Counted from the first letter of the stretch, positions 1 to 10,116 are shown. The stretch is 64,000 bases of DNA from Micromonosporaceae bacterium KJ-029 (GCA_005402585.1 BIFP01000002.1:110293-174292); one strand, 5' to 3'. Notes: generated from the letters alone by a model not told the origin. Program-made: numbers and translations.

Positions 1-1205
1 CGGTCCGCCTCGGCGAGCGTGCCGCCCGTACTCTCGTCTCCGAACTCGCCCGGATCAACGACCCCAAGGCCGCCCTGCTGGTCGGCGTGGCCCCGGAGTC
101 CGCGGTGCTCGCCGCGGCGATCGACGCGCTGCTGCCCGGCGACGCGCTCACGGTGGTACCAGCCGAGCGGGTCAGCGCCGCGGCACTGCGGGAGCATGTC
201 ACCGCCCAGGGCCGCTGGGTCGCCGACCGGGTCCGGGTCGTGGACAGCCTCGCCGAGGCCGAGCCGGCCGCGGTCGTCGTCGCCGGTGAGGCGTTCGTCG
301 GCACCGCCGAGGAGACCCGCAGCGCCATCGAGGCGCTGGCCAAGCACCTGGCCGACGGCGCGGTGCTCAGCCTGGCCACCGCCGTCGGCCGGACCGCCGG
401 CGCCGCCGCCGAGCTGGATCGGCAGGGCGCACTGTACGGCGTCGGCACCGACCTGGTGCTGCGCAACTCCCCGCCGGTACGGGTGTACCGGCTCCGGTTC
501 ACCCCGGCCGACGCCGCGGCGGCGGAGCGTCTCGCCCCGGCCTACCGCCCGTCGAGCGTGCCGCTGACCCGCGACATGAACATCGACTCCAACGGGGTGG
601 CGGCGGCCGGCATCGCGCTCGGACTGGCCGCGCTGACCCGGCTGGCGCGGCCGAAGTCGAAGCTCTGGCTGCTGCCCGCGCTGGCTGCCGCACCGGTGGC
701 CGCCTTCTTCCGGGACCCGCAGCGGGACGTGCCGGAGGACCCGTCCGCCGTGGTGGCCGCCGCCGACGGCCAGGTGCTGTCGGTGCAGCGCCTGCACGAC
801 GAGCGCTTCGGCGACGGCGAGTTCCTCCGCATCGCGGTCTTCCTGTCGGTGCTCGACGTGCACGTCAACCGCTCCCCGGTGGCGGGCAAGGTGGTCGACT
901 ACTTCGTCGCCGACGGCGGCTTCGTCAACGCGATGAAGCCGGACGCGGAGCACAACGTGGCCGCGTACACGGTGTTGGACACCGCGCACGGCACGGTGGT
1001 GGTGGCACAGCGGACGGGCCTGATCGCCCGCCGGATCGTGCAGCGTGCGCCGATCGGCGCGCTGCTGGCCCGGGGCGAGCGGTTCGGGCTGATCCGGTTC
1101 GGCTCGCGTACCGACGTCTACCTGCCGGCGGAGGCCGCGGAGCCGCTGGTCGGGCCGGGCGACAAGGTCGTCGGCGGGTCGACCGTCATCGCCCGCTGGC
1201 GCTGA
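1..1205 (+). CDS. psd: Phosphatidylserine decarboxylase with N-terminal extension, 5' end outside window
   Basis: This enzyme decarboxylates phosphatidylserine to phosphatidylethanolamine at the membrane. The reading frame is open from base 3 with no stop, so the gene starts upstream; a GTG at 87 is in frame but is probably not the true start because protein-like sequence precedes it. About 400 residues are visible. The last ~205 form the short bacterial Psd domain, with a FRDPQR segment, a DVHVNRSP segment and the RFGSRTDVYLP region. The Ser of its FGS triplet is the expected self-cleavage site that makes the pyruvoyl cofactor. The first ~180 visible residues are an alternating Ala/Val-rich alpha/beta region resembling a degenerate Rossmann or methyltransferase-like fold, which typical Psd lacks. 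The gene converges on pssA, the preceding pathway step. Confidence 0.9.
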   Translation, partial: VRLGERAARTLVSELARINDPKAALLVGVAPESAVLAAAIDALLPGDALTVVPAERVSAAALREHVTAQGRWVADRVRVVDSLAEAEPAAVVVAGEAFVGTAEETRSAIEALAKHLADGAVLSLATAVGRTAGAAAELDRQGALYGVGTDLVLRNSPPVRVYRLRFTPADAAAAERLAPAYRPSSVPLTRDMNIDSNGVAAAGIALGLAALTRLARPKSKLWLLPALAAAPVAAFFRDPQRDVPEDPSAVVAAADGQVLSVQRLHDERFGDGEFLRIAVFLSVLDVHVNRSPVAGKVVDYFVADGGFVNAMKPDAEHNVAAYTVLDTAHGTVVVAQRTGLIARRIVQRAPIGALLARGERFGLIRFGSRTDVYLPAEAAEPLVGPGDKVVGGSTVIARWR

Positions 1206-1215
1206 TCACCGACAG

Positions 1216-1251
1216 CGAAGGGGCGCCGCGGTCCGCCGCGGCGCCCCTTCG
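1216..1251. terminator. Bidirectional terminator between psd and pssA
   Basis: Arms 1216-1231 and 1236-1251 form a perfect 16-bp GC-rich stem closed by a four-base TCCG loop. It lies just after the psd stop and just beyond the stop of the oppositely oriented pssA, so it can serve both transcripts. Confidence 0.85.
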
Positions 1252-1262
1252 TGGTACGAGGA

Positions 1263-2255
1263 TCAGATGGTGCGACGCTGGCGCAGCCAGAGCAGCGGGC
1301 CGCTGATCAGGTATCCCACCACGATCAGGCCGAAGGTGAGCCGGACGTTGATCAGCGCGCCGATCACCGGGGCGAGCCAGACCCAGAGCGGCAGCCTGAC
1401 CAGCCGGGCGAGCTTCGCGTACGGGAAGCTGCTGACCATGGTGAAGGCGAGCAGCGCCACGCCGGCGATCTGCACCGCCCCCGGCACCGGCAGGCCGATC
1501 ACCACCATCAGGGCGAGCACGGCCGCCGCCATGGTGGTGGGCACCCCGCAGAAGAACCGGCCGTCCGAGGGAGAGACGTTGAACCGGGCCAGCCGGATCG
1601 CGGCGCAGGCCGCGACGAGCGCGGCGGCCACCGCGGCGGCGGCCGGCGGCACCTCGCCGGCGAGCGAGGCGTAGACCACCACCGGAGCGGCGAGGCCGAA
1701 GGAACACATGTCGGCCAGCGAGTCCATCTGGGCACCGAACGGGCTGGACACGCCGAGCTTGCGGGCCAGCGCGCCGTCCAGGCCGTCGAAGGCCACGCAG
1801 GCGATGAGGAGGAAGCCGGCGATCCGTACGTCGCCCCGCATGGCGATGAAGATCGCATTGATGCCGAGCAGCAGGCTGGCCAGGGTGCAGGCGTTGACCA
1901 GCGCGAACTTCACCCGTCGGGCCATCGTCCGCTCGCCGGGGAGCAGCGGTACGGATGTCGCCGCCGGCTCGTCGGCCACCGGGGCCGGCGCGACGGCGGG
2001 GCTGACCGGGGCGATCGTCTCGATCCCGGCGCGGTGGAACCGCTGCAGCCCGTACCGGCGGCGCGGGCGGTCCGGGTACCGGGGCTCTTGTAGCGCCTCC
2101 GCCGCGCCGTGCAACTCGGCACCCCGGCGGCCGACCCGGACCAGCAGGACCTGGCGGGCGAGGGAGCCGCTGCGGCGCAACGGGCCGGTCCAGCTTCGCC
2201 CTGCGGGACGCGGGCTGTCAGTCGTACGACGCCGGCGCCAAGGGGCTCTCGGCAC
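1263..2255 (-). CDS. pssA: CDP-diacylglycerol--serine O-phosphatidyltransferase
   Basis: The enzyme condenses CDP-diacylglycerol with serine to give phosphatidylserine, the substrate of the convergent psd product. The CDP-alcohol phosphatidyltransferase signature D-x2-DG-x2-AR-x8-G-x3-D-x3-D is intact at about residues 157-182 (DGLDG...AR...MDSLAD). About six hydrophobic membrane spans follow the start of the domain near residue 111 (MARRVKFALV). I chose the GTG at 2255 because GGAGG lies four bases upstream (complement of 2260-2264). This gives 330 residues with an Arg/Pro-rich N-terminal tail of ~110 residues. An ATG at 1925 would give a bare 220-residue core domain but has no clear ribosome site. 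The function is secure; the start is less so. Confidence 0.88.
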   Translation of the reverse strand: MPRAPWRRRRTTDSPRPAGRSWTGPLRRSGSLARQVLLVRVGRRGAELHGAAEALQEPRYPDRPRRRYGLQRFHRAGIETIAPVSPAVAPAPVADEPAATSVPLLPGERTMARRVKFALVNACTLASLLLGINAIFIAMRGDVRIAGFLLIACVAFDGLDGALARKLGVSSPFGAQMDSLADMCSFGLAAPVVVYASLAGEVPPAAAAVAAALVAACAAIRLARFNVSPSDGRFFCGVPTTMAAAVLALMVVIGLPVPGAVQIAGVALLAFTMVSSFPYAKLARLVRLPLWVWLAPVIGALINVRLTFGLIVVGYLISGPLLWLRQRRTI

Positions 2256-2537
2256 GTTTCCTCCATCACCGGATCGGCCGTGAGGCAGGCGTCCGGCTGT
2301 CTCGTGCCGGACCCTTCGGAACCGGCAGCCGTTTTGCGGAGTACACCATCGCACAGGGGGACGGGGATTGGCGATAGCTACCGGGGGGACTTATATCTCC
2401 CTTAACCGCGCGAACCGCCGTCTTGTGCCTACTCCGGGCATCATCGCCCGTTTTCCCCACCGGCTCTGCCTCGACTGTACCGGAGCCCGCCATCACCGGG
2501 CCCGGCGAGCAGCCGCCCGCGCCATCCGGGCCAGCGG
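2256..2537. other. Intergenic region upstream of pssA
   Basis: This holds the pssA ribosome site and presumably its promoter, and follows the stop of the first NUDIX gene, which is transcribed in the same direction. It contains a short AT-richer patch (about 2370-2420). I see no gene, RNA or convincing operator. Confidence 0.5.
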
Positions 2538-3443
2538 CTACGCTGGCACCTCCAGCACCGCTGCGGCGATCTCCGTCAATGGGAGTTCCAGCAGCTCGGC
2601 CCGGGTGAACCAACCGGCGCTGGCGGTGGAGCCACCGGCCAGCTCGGTCACCGCAGGCTCGGTCGGGACGTCGACAGTCACCCGGTAGACGATCCGGATG
2701 CCGTGCCAGTCGAGCGGATACCCCTCAGGACCGAGTGCGGCCGGGTTGTGTAGATTGTCCACACCGATCAGCTCGGTTACCCTGCCCAGTTGGCCGGACT
2801 CCTCGACCAGCTCCCGTAGCAGCGCGGTGACCGGCTGTTCACCGTGGTCCGTTCCGCCGCCGGGCAGGTGCCACCGCCCCGCGCCCGGATAGCCCTCGGC
2901 GATCAACGACAGCAACACCCGCCCGGCGGGATCGGTGACCAGACCGTACGCCCCGAAGCGCTGCCGCCGGTCGGCCACGGGTGCGGCGAACGGCGCCCGA
3001 CGACGCAGCGCCCCGGACGGCAGCGGGACGACCGGCAGCCCGAGCGCCTCGGCGGTGAACGGCAGCAGCGGCAGGCCGGCCGCCTCGTCCAGAGTCAGCC
3101 AACGGGCCAGGTCGGTCGTGCCGTCCCGCTCGGCGCGCAGCGCTCCGCCCACCGCCGCCACCTCGAACAGCATCCGGTCGGTGTGCAGGGCCACCCCCAG
3201 ATCGGGGTACGGCACCACGTCCGCGACCACCGCCCGTAGCCCGGTCACCTCGACCGCCAGCCCGGTCTCCTCGGTGACCTCGCGGACCGCCGCGTGCGCG
3301 GGATGCTCGGCGTGCTTCAGGCCGCCGCCCGGCAGCGACCACACCCCGGGAAAGTCCGCCCGGTCGGAGCCCCGCACCAGCAGCACCCGCCGCTCGGCGT
3401 CCCGCAGCACCCCGTACGCCCCAACCCGCCTCGCGCGTTCCAC
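2538..3443 (-). CDS. Double NUDIX hydrolase A
   Basis: This 301-residue protein has two complete NUDIX domains in tandem. The first NUDIX box (G-x5-E-x7-RE-x2-EE-x-G) is at about residues 40-61, read as REVTEETG. The second, near residues 193-215, reads RELVEESG and is preceded by HLPGGGTDHGE. NUDIX enzymes cleave nucleoside diphosphates linked to another moiety (X); the substrate here cannot be told from sequence. Both boxes keep all the metal-binding glutamates. The GTG start is preceded by TAGGGT at 3450-3455, six bases away, a leaderless pattern. A paralogue of the same architecture lies immediately upstream on the same strand (3542-4489), indicating tandem duplication. Confidence 0.85.
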   Translation of the reverse strand: MERARRVGAYGVLRDAERRVLLVRGSDRADFPGVWSLPGGGLKHAEHPAHAAVREVTEETGLAVEVTGLRAVVADVVPYPDLGVALHTDRMLFEVAAVGGALRAERDGTTDLARWLTLDEAAGLPLLPFTAEALGLPVVPLPSGALRRRAPFAAPVADRRQRFGAYGLVTDPAGRVLLSLIAEGYPGAGRWHLPGGGTDHGEQPVTALLRELVEESGQLGRVTELIGVDNLHNPAALGPEGYPLDWHGIRIVYRVTVDVPTEPAVTELAGGSTASAGWFTRAELLELPLTEIAAAVLEVPA

Positions 3444-3449
3444 CCCCCG

Positions 3450-3455
3450 ACCCTA
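3450..3455 (-). promoter_or_regulatory. -10 hexamer, leaderless type, for NUDIX A
   Basis: TAGGGT on the minus strand lies six bases before the GTG at 3443. No Shine-Dalgarno is seen, so transcription probably begins at or near the start codon. Confidence 0.5.
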
Positions 3456-3468
3456 GGCCCAGCCCAGA

Positions 3469-3527
3469 TCGATCATGAAGTTGACGGGGGTTTTGGAGAT
3501 CGAAAACGCCGCCAACTTCATGATCGA
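3469..3527. repeat. Palindromic repeat, GATCATG-N-AGTTG family, copy 1
   Basis: The arms 3469-3487 and 3509-3527 are inverted copies matching at 18 of 19 positions, around a 21-base spacer. The arm core GATCATGAAGTTG recurs at 12782 as GATCATGGAGTTG, so this is a dispersed family rather than just a local terminator. It sits between the two NUDIX genes, where it could also end transcription from the upstream one. Confidence 0.75.
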
Positions 3528-3541
3528 CGGGGTGGGTGGGG

Positions 3542-4489
3542 TCAGGTTAGGCGGGCGGCCTGGACGGCTTCGGCGGTGACTTCGGTCAGGCGGTCGGTGG
3601 GTAGGGCGCCGAGCTCCTCGCGGGCGAACCAGCGGGCCTCGCAGGTGGAGCCGCCGACATCACCGACGGTGGGCGGGGCCGGCTGGTCCACCACCACCCG
3701 GTAGAAGGCCCGCACGCCGTGCCAGTCGATCGGGTAACCCTCCGGGCCGAGCGAAGCCGCGTCCCGGTGGCTGGCGACGCCGAGCAGCCCGACGAGACGC
3801 CCGGTCTGCCCGGTTTCCTCGACCAGTTCCCGGATCAGCGCCGCACCCGGCTGCTCGCCGTAGTCGGTACCGCCGCCCGGCAGGTGCCAGCAACCCGCAC
3901 CGGGATAGCCGTCGGAGACCCGAGTCAGCAGCACGCGCCCGTCCGGGTCGGTGACCACGGCGTACGCGGCGAAGCGCTGCGCCCGGTGCAGTCCGTCGGG
4001 ACCGGGCACCGCGTAGAAGGACGGGAACTCCGGGGGCTCGTCGGGCACGATGTCCGCCGAGGAAGCGGGCAGCCCCAGGGCGCGGGCGGTGAACGAGCGC
4101 AGCGGCAGCCGCCGGGCCTCGTCCAGGGTGAACCAGCGGGCCAGGTCCGTCGGCTGGTCGACGCGGTCGGTCAGCGTGCCGCCGCGGACCGAGACCCGGT
4201 AGACCAGACGGTCGGTGTGGATGGTGATGCCACGCTCGGGCAACGCCCGCATGTCGGCCAGCACGTCGTGCAGGCCGGCGACCGTCACCGACAGGCCGGT
4301 CTCGGCGGCGGTCTCGCGGACGACTGTGTGGTTGGGGTCCTCGCCGTGGTCGACCGCCCCACCGGGCAGGGACCACGTACCGGGTGTGCCGGAGTGCTCC
4401 GACGCCCGGACCAGCAACACTCGGTCTACCGAATCACTACAGACTGCGTACGCCGCGATTCTGCGGAGCGGCTCCAGCATGGTGGTCAC
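3542..4489 (-). CDS. Double NUDIX hydrolase B, first box altered
   Basis: This 315-residue paralogue of the adjacent NUDIX protein also has two domains. The second box (about residues 205-227, RELVEETG) is canonical. In the first, about residues 44-65, the motif reads RETAAETG: alanine at residue ~62 replaces the first glutamate of the EE pair that normally coordinates the catalytic metal. That half may be weakly active or serve only in binding. The start is the GTG at 4489, which has a purine-rich GGGGAG about 11 bases upstream; an ATG nine bases further in (4480) is possible. The open frame upstream of this start runs antisense to pspC and is a shadow. Confidence 0.82.
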   Translation of the reverse strand: MTTMLEPLRRIAAYAVCSDSVDRVLLVRASEHSGTPGTWSLPGGAVDHGEDPNHTVVRETAAETGLSVTVAGLHDVLADMRALPERGITIHTDRLVYRVSVRGGTLTDRVDQPTDLARWFTLDEARRLPLRSFTARALGLPASSADIVPDEPPEFPSFYAVPGPDGLHRAQRFAAYAVVTDPDGRVLLTRVSDGYPGAGCWHLPGGGTDYGEQPGAALIRELVEETGQTGRLVGLLGVASHRDAASLGPEGYPIDWHGVRAFYRVVVDQPAPPTVGDVGGSTCEARWFAREELGALPTDRLTEVTAEAVQAARLT

Positions 4490-4633
4490 GGAGCCAAATT
4501 CTCCCCTCGACCCGTTACCGGCGCGGAAAAGAGTCGGATTCCTGACTGATTGCTCCCCCCTGAGGGTCAGGTCAGGGTATGGATCCGGGCGGTCACCGAG
4601 GTCGATGGGCGCCGTGGCATGGACCGTGGAGTC

Positions 4634-5161
4634 ATGACTTCCACACCTCAGGCTCCGTACAAGCAGCTGCGCCGCCCGACCACCGACCGGATGGTGGCCG
4701 GGGTGGCCAGCGGCGTCGGCCGCTACTTCGCCGTCGACCCCACCCTGGTACGCGTCGTCTTCGCCGTCGCCACGCTGTTGACCGGCGGGATCGCGGCCAT
4801 CGCGTACCCGATCATGTGGTTCCTGATGCCCGAGGAGCCGGCCGGCGCGCCCGCCTGGCCGCACCCGACGGGCGCCGCGCCGCAGGGGCCCGCCGGCACC
4901 CCGCCACAGCCTCCCGGGCCCACCGGCCCGGTACCGCACCCCGCCTGGCCGTTTCCCGGCCCTGCGGGCCCCGCACCGCAGCCCGACCCGGTAGATACTC
5001 CGCCGGCAGCCTGGCCGCCGGCCACCCAAGCGGTGCCGGACCACTCGGCCACACCGGACCACTCGGCCACACCGGACCACTCGGCCACGCCGAAGCCCGA
5101 AGCCACGCCGGAGGCGGGGGCCACGCCGGAGCCTCAGCCGCCGACCCGGCCGGCGGCGTGA
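4634..5161 (+). CDS. PspC-domain membrane protein with low-complexity tail
   Basis: The 175-residue product has an N-terminal PspC domain. It starts with a KQLRRPTTDRMVAGVASGVG segment and continues into hydrophobic spans to about residue 62. It belongs to the family of phage-shock/envelope-stress membrane proteins, and the role here is inferred only from that domain. The C-terminal ~110 residues are Pro/Ala/Thr-rich and end in three tandem DHSATP hexapeptides encoded by perfect 18-bp DNA repeats. The ATG at 4634 matches the usual family N-terminus; GGAG at 4628-4631 is close to it. The gene converges on guaA with only seven bases between the stops. Confidence 0.8.
   Translation: MTSTPQAPYKQLRRPTTDRMVAGVASGVGRYFAVDPTLVRVVFAVATLLTGGIAAIAYPIMWFLMPEEPAGAPAWPHPTGAAPQGPAGTPPQPPGPTGPVPHPAWPFPGPAGPAPQPDPVDTPPAAWPPATQAVPDHSATPDHSATPDHSATPKPEATPEAGATPEPQPPTRPAA
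5036..5089 (+). repeat. Three tandem 18-bp repeats in the pspC tail
   Basis: Copies at 5036-5053, 5054-5071 and 5072-5089 differ only at the last base of the third. They are in frame and each encodes one DHSATP unit (plus frame offset), so slippage could change tail length without breaking the gene. Confidence 0.85.
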
Positions 5162-5168
5162 GCCGGGG

Positions 5169-6725
<1,557 letters not shown>

Positions 6726-6733
6726 AATCGGCA

Positions 6734-6739
6734 ATCCTA
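6734..6739 (-). promoter_or_regulatory. -10 hexamer, leaderless type, for guaA
   Basis: TAGGAT on the minus strand lies eight bases before the chosen ATG, with no Shine-Dalgarno between them. Confidence 0.5.
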
Positions 6740-6847
6740 CCCAGCGTGACGGCGCCTCTTCGCAGGCACCGCCACCTCCCCCACGCCTCGCCGATCACGC
6801 ACTTTCCGTCGCGCTTGCGCACCTTGTGCGCCTTTCACCCGGACCGG

Positions 6848-6862
6848 AACTGCAAGATCGAC
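6848..6862. repeat. Possible degenerate half of the GATCATG palindrome family
   Basis: The segment AACTGCAAGATCGACGG resembles the right arms of the two full elements (AACTTCATGATCGACGG near 3514 and AACTGCATGATCGGCGG near 12839). The left arm (about 6795-6810) is only weakly recognisable, so this is at best a decayed copy between guaA and the choD-like gene. Confidence 0.35.
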
Positions 6863-6866
6863 GGGG

Positions 6867-8561
6867 TCAGGGACGGAGGGCGGCGAGGGCGTGCGGGGGG
6901 ACGGCGGGGTGGTGCGGGGGGATCGGGGTGAGGGGGCGGTACGGCGACCCGAGGGGCGGGCGGTGATCCTGCTCGCCCTTGTTGGGCCAGAGGGACATCG
7001 CGCGCTCCGCCTGGGCGGTGATGGTGAGGGACGGGTTGACGCCGAGGTTGGCCGAGACGGCGGCGCCGTCCACCACGTGCAGCCCGGGGTGGCCGTAGAC
7101 CCGGTGGTACGGGTCGATCACTCCGTCGGCCGGGGAGGCGCCGATCACCGCGCCACCGAGGATGTGCGCGGTCATCGGGATGTCGAACGGCTCGGTCAGC
7201 GCGCCGCCCGGCGTACCGTCGATCTCCTCGGCGAGCAGCCGGGCGGCCTGGTTGCCGGCCGGGATCCAGGTCGGGTTCGGGGTGCCGTGGCCAGGGCCGG
7301 AGAACAGCCGGTGGCCGAGCGGCCCGCGCCGCATCCGGAGGGCCAGCGAGTTGTCGGCCGACTGCATCACCAGGGCGATCACCGTACGCTCCGACCAGCC
7401 CCGCACGGACAGCATCCGGGCGGCCAGACCGGGCTGCCGGAGGAGTTGCCCCAGCCAGCGGCGGACCCGGTGCGGTCCACCGTCGACCAGCAGCGACTGG
7501 AGCAGCCCCATCGCGTTCGAGCCGCGCCCGTAACGGACCGGCTCGATGTGGGTCTGCGGATCGGGGTGGAACGAACTGGTGATCGCCACCCCCTCGGTGA
7601 AGTCCACCCCCCGCTCCCGGGCCCGTCGGAGCGGCACCGAGGCGCCGAGGATCGCCTCCGAGTTGGTCCGGGTCAGCTCGCCCAGCCGTGGCGAGAGCCC
7701 TGGTAGCACGCCGCGATCCCGCATCTCGTGCAGCAGCCGCTGGGTGCCCAGCGCCCCGGCGGCGAAGACCACCTGGTCGGCGTGGATCACCTGCCGGCGC
7801 TTGCGGAGCCAGGCGCCGGTGCGCTCGGCGTGCACCTCGTACCCGTCGCCGGACGGGCGGACCGCGGTCACCGTGGTCAGCGGGCGCACCTCGACACCGA
7901 GCCGCTCGGCCAACCAGAGGTAGTTCTTGACCAGCGTGTTCTTCGCGCCGTGGCGGCAGCCCGTCATGCAGGCCCCGCAGTGGGTGCAGCCGGTGCGCTC
8001 CGGCCCGACGCCGCCGAAGTACGGGTCGGCTACCCGCTCCCCCGGCCGGCCGATGTGCACCCCGACCGGAGTGGGGTGGAAGGTGTGCCCCACCCCCATC
8101 CGCTCGGCCACCCGCCGCATCGCCCGGTCCGCACCGGTGACGCTCGGGTACGTGGTGACCCCGAGCATCCGCCTCGCCTGGTCGTAGTGCCGGGCCAGCT
8201 CGGCCCGCCAGTCGGTGATGTCCCGCCACTGCGGGTCGGTGTAGAAGGCGTCCAGTGGCTCGTAGAGGGTGTTGGCGTAGACCAGCGAGCCGCCGCCGAC
8301 CCCCGCACCGGAGAGCACCAGCACCCCGCCGCCGGTCCGCCGGTCGGCCGCCCGGAGCAGGGTGATCCGTTGCAGGCCGAAACAGCCGAGCCTGGGCGCC
8401 CAGAGGAACCGCCGCAGCCGCCACGAGGTCTGCGGGAACTCGTCGTCGGCGAAACGCCGGCCGGCCTCCAGTACGCCGACCGAGTACCCCTTCTCGGCCA
8501 GCCGCAGCGCGGCGACGCTGCCGCCGAAGCCGGAACCGATGACGACCACGTCGTACCGCAT
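6867..8561 (-). CDS. GMC-family FAD oxidoreductase, cholesterol-oxidase (ChoD)-like
   Basis: This 564-residue flavoprotein starts with the FAD-binding GSGFGGS motif (about residues 9-15) and ends with the GMC C-terminal signature around VVDGAAVSANLGVNPSLT. A cysteine cluster C192-x2-C195-x2-C198-x3-C202 (CTHCGACMTGC), followed by RHGAKNT, has the spacing of a [4Fe-4S] ferredoxin motif. I recall a similar cluster in M. tuberculosis ChoD (Rv3409c), which also neighbours guaB3. The family oxidises alcohols or sterols; the substrate is unknown here. The N-terminal methionine fits the Rossmann start, but no Shine-Dalgarno is visible; a TAATGA seven bases upstream is an imperfect -10 candidate. The C-terminal ~40 residues are Pro-rich and probably disordered. 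Confidence 0.85.
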   Translation of the reverse strand: MRYDVVVIGSGFGGSVAALRLAEKGYSVGVLEAGRRFADDEFPQTSWRLRRFLWAPRLGCFGLQRITLLRAADRRTGGGVLVLSGAGVGGGSLVYANTLYEPLDAFYTDPQWRDITDWRAELARHYDQARRMLGVTTYPSVTGADRAMRRVAERMGVGHTFHPTPVGVHIGRPGERVADPYFGGVGPERTGCTHCGACMTGCRHGAKNTLVKNYLWLAERLGVEVRPLTTVTAVRPSGDGYEVHAERTGAWLRKRRQVIHADQVVFAAGALGTQRLLHEMRDRGVLPGLSPRLGELTRTNSEAILGASVPLRRARERGVDFTEGVAITSSFHPDPQTHIEPVRYGRGSNAMGLLQSLLVDGGPHRVRRWLGQLLRQPGLAARMLSVRGWSERTVIALVMQSADNSLALRMRRGPLGHRLFSGPGHGTPNPTWIPAGNQAARLLAEEIDGTPGGALTEPFDIPMTAHILGGAVIGASPADGVIDPYHRVYGHPGLHVVDGAAVSANLGVNPSLTITAQAERAMSLWPNKGEQDHRPPLGSPYRPLTPIPPHHPAVPPHALAALRP

Positions 8562-8752
8562 GGACGAATCATTACTCGTGAGTAGCTCTCGCGCCAGGAC
8601 GAATTCCAGGCGATCTTGCAGCGCAAACGCGTCGACTTCGTCGGGCAGGGAGACAACCCCGGAGCCGCACCACGTCGGTGGACCAGTTGTCGTAGCCGGT
8701 CCATACAATGCGACCGCTCGATGTGAGTGACATTCAGACGGGGAGGCTCAAC

Positions 8753-10084
8753 ATGAGAACGGCTCGGCTCGTCATGGCCGCGCTGGTGGCGCTTACGGTC
8801 TTCGCGGTCCCGGCGGCGGCGCAGGCCGCGTCCGGCCCGCAGATTCAGTACGCGACCAGCGAATTCGAGGGAAACACCGGCGTCCTGCTCGTCGGCATCC
8901 GGTCAGCCGACGGAGTGTCCAAGGTGCACGCCGACGTCAAGAGCAACACCGGCGAGGTCATCGCCTCCACCGACTCGTTCTGGCGCTACCGCGGCGAGCC
9001 CGAGGACGAGACCCAGGTATGGGCTACGCAGGAACCGTTCGATCTGCCCCAGTTGGGCTACTACCCGGTCGACGTCGAGGTGACCGACACCAACGGCGTC
9101 ACCACCCGCGTGACGAACGCCGGGAGCTTGGCTTACGTGGTCGTGACGTACATCGACTCGGTCACGGTCAACCCGGCCACGGCGACCTACGAGAGGCGAT
9201 CGGTCACCGTGACCGGCGTACTCAAAGGCCGCCAGCCCGGCTCGATGGAGATCCGGCGGGTGGCCGGCGCCCCCATCTCCCTGCTGAACAGCGACTGGCA
9301 CGAGACGACCACCGGCGCGGACGGCAAGTTCACTGCCGCGGTGCCGATCGTCGACGGCGACCGCAGGATCTTCATCAACTACTCGTACAACCCGGCCCAG
9401 CCCTACCACCTGTCGTCGTCCTACGACACACCGGTCGTCGCGATCAAGCCGCGCGCGACCAGGGTGACCGCGACGGTCTCGGCCAAGAAGGTGAAGGCCG
9501 GCGAGTCGGTCACCGTCTCCGGGACGGCCACGTGGAAGACCCCGGACGGCTGGACGCCGGTCTCCACCGGTCAAGTCAACCTGCTCTCCTGCAACGATCA
9601 GGACTACTGCACCTACCTCGACGGCCTGCCGGTCGCCGCCGACGGCACCTACACGCTGGCCGTGACGCCGTATGCGAGCACGACGCTACGCGCCGCCTAC
9701 TCCGCGCCGAACCGGCCGGACGGTTACCCGGACCCGTACGTGGCTCGCAGCCAGCGGGACGTGGCGATCGCCGTGCTCCAGCCGTCGTCGATCTCGGACT
9801 TCACCGCCTCGCGCGAGGCGGACGGTAGGGTGCACCTGCACGGGCACGTCCAGTTCCCAGGGAGCATGACGCCGGGGACCATTCCGGTCGAGTTTCAATT
9901 CTCCGAGACCGGCACCGGTGATTGGGTCACCGTTGGCGACGACGACCAGTCGTACTGGGACGGCACGGGCTATGAGTTCGAGGGCTGGCTGACCGAGAAC
10001 CGTTCCGGCTGGTGGCGAGCGCGGTACCCGGGTGACCCGACCAACTTCCAGGCCGCAACCAGTAAGAAGATCTTCGTGCAGTGA
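8753..10084 (+). CDS. Secreted protein with Ig-like domains
   Basis: The 443-residue product begins with a clear Sec signal peptide (MRTARLVMAALVALTVFAV, predicted cleavage after AAAQA). The mature part is beta-rich, with segments such as RVTATVSAKKVKAGESVTVS that resemble bacterial Ig-like repeats: roughly three or four modules, no catalytic motif recognised. GGGAGG at 8741-8746, six bases before the ATG, fixes the start. It is probably an extracellular or wall-associated structural protein. A hairpin follows at 10090-10116. The function is unknown. Confidence 0.7.
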   Translation: MRTARLVMAALVALTVFAVPAAAQAASGPQIQYATSEFEGNTGVLLVGIRSADGVSKVHADVKSNTGEVIASTDSFWRYRGEPEDETQVWATQEPFDLPQLGYYPVDVEVTDTNGVTTRVTNAGSLAYVVVTYIDSVTVNPATATYERRSVTVTGVLKGRQPGSMEIRRVAGAPISLLNSDWHETTTGADGKFTAAVPIVDGDRRIFINYSYNPAQPYHLSSSYDTPVVAIKPRATRVTATVSAKKVKAGESVTVSGTATWKTPDGWTPVSTGQVNLLSCNDQDYCTYLDGLPVAADGTYTLAVTPYASTTLRAAYSAPNRPDGYPDPYVARSQRDVAIAVLQPSSISDFTASREADGRVHLHGHVQFPGSMTPGTIPVEFQFSETGTGDWVTVGDDDQSYWDGTGYEFEGWLTENRSGWWRARYPGDPTNFQAATSKKIFVQ

Positions 10085-10089
10085 CCGTC

Positions 10090-10116
10090 GGGGTCCCCGG
10101 GATGACCGGGGGCCCC
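10090..10116 (+). terminator. Hairpin terminator after the Ig-like secreted protein gene
   Basis: Arms 10090-10100 and 10106-10116 pair over 11 positions, with one G-T wobble, around a five-base loop. It begins six bases after the stop codon. Confidence 0.65.

Noticed and set aside
5036..5089. Short tandem repeats considered as a CRISPR-like array
   Set aside because: Perfect 18-bp tandem units without spacers, in frame within the pspC tail.
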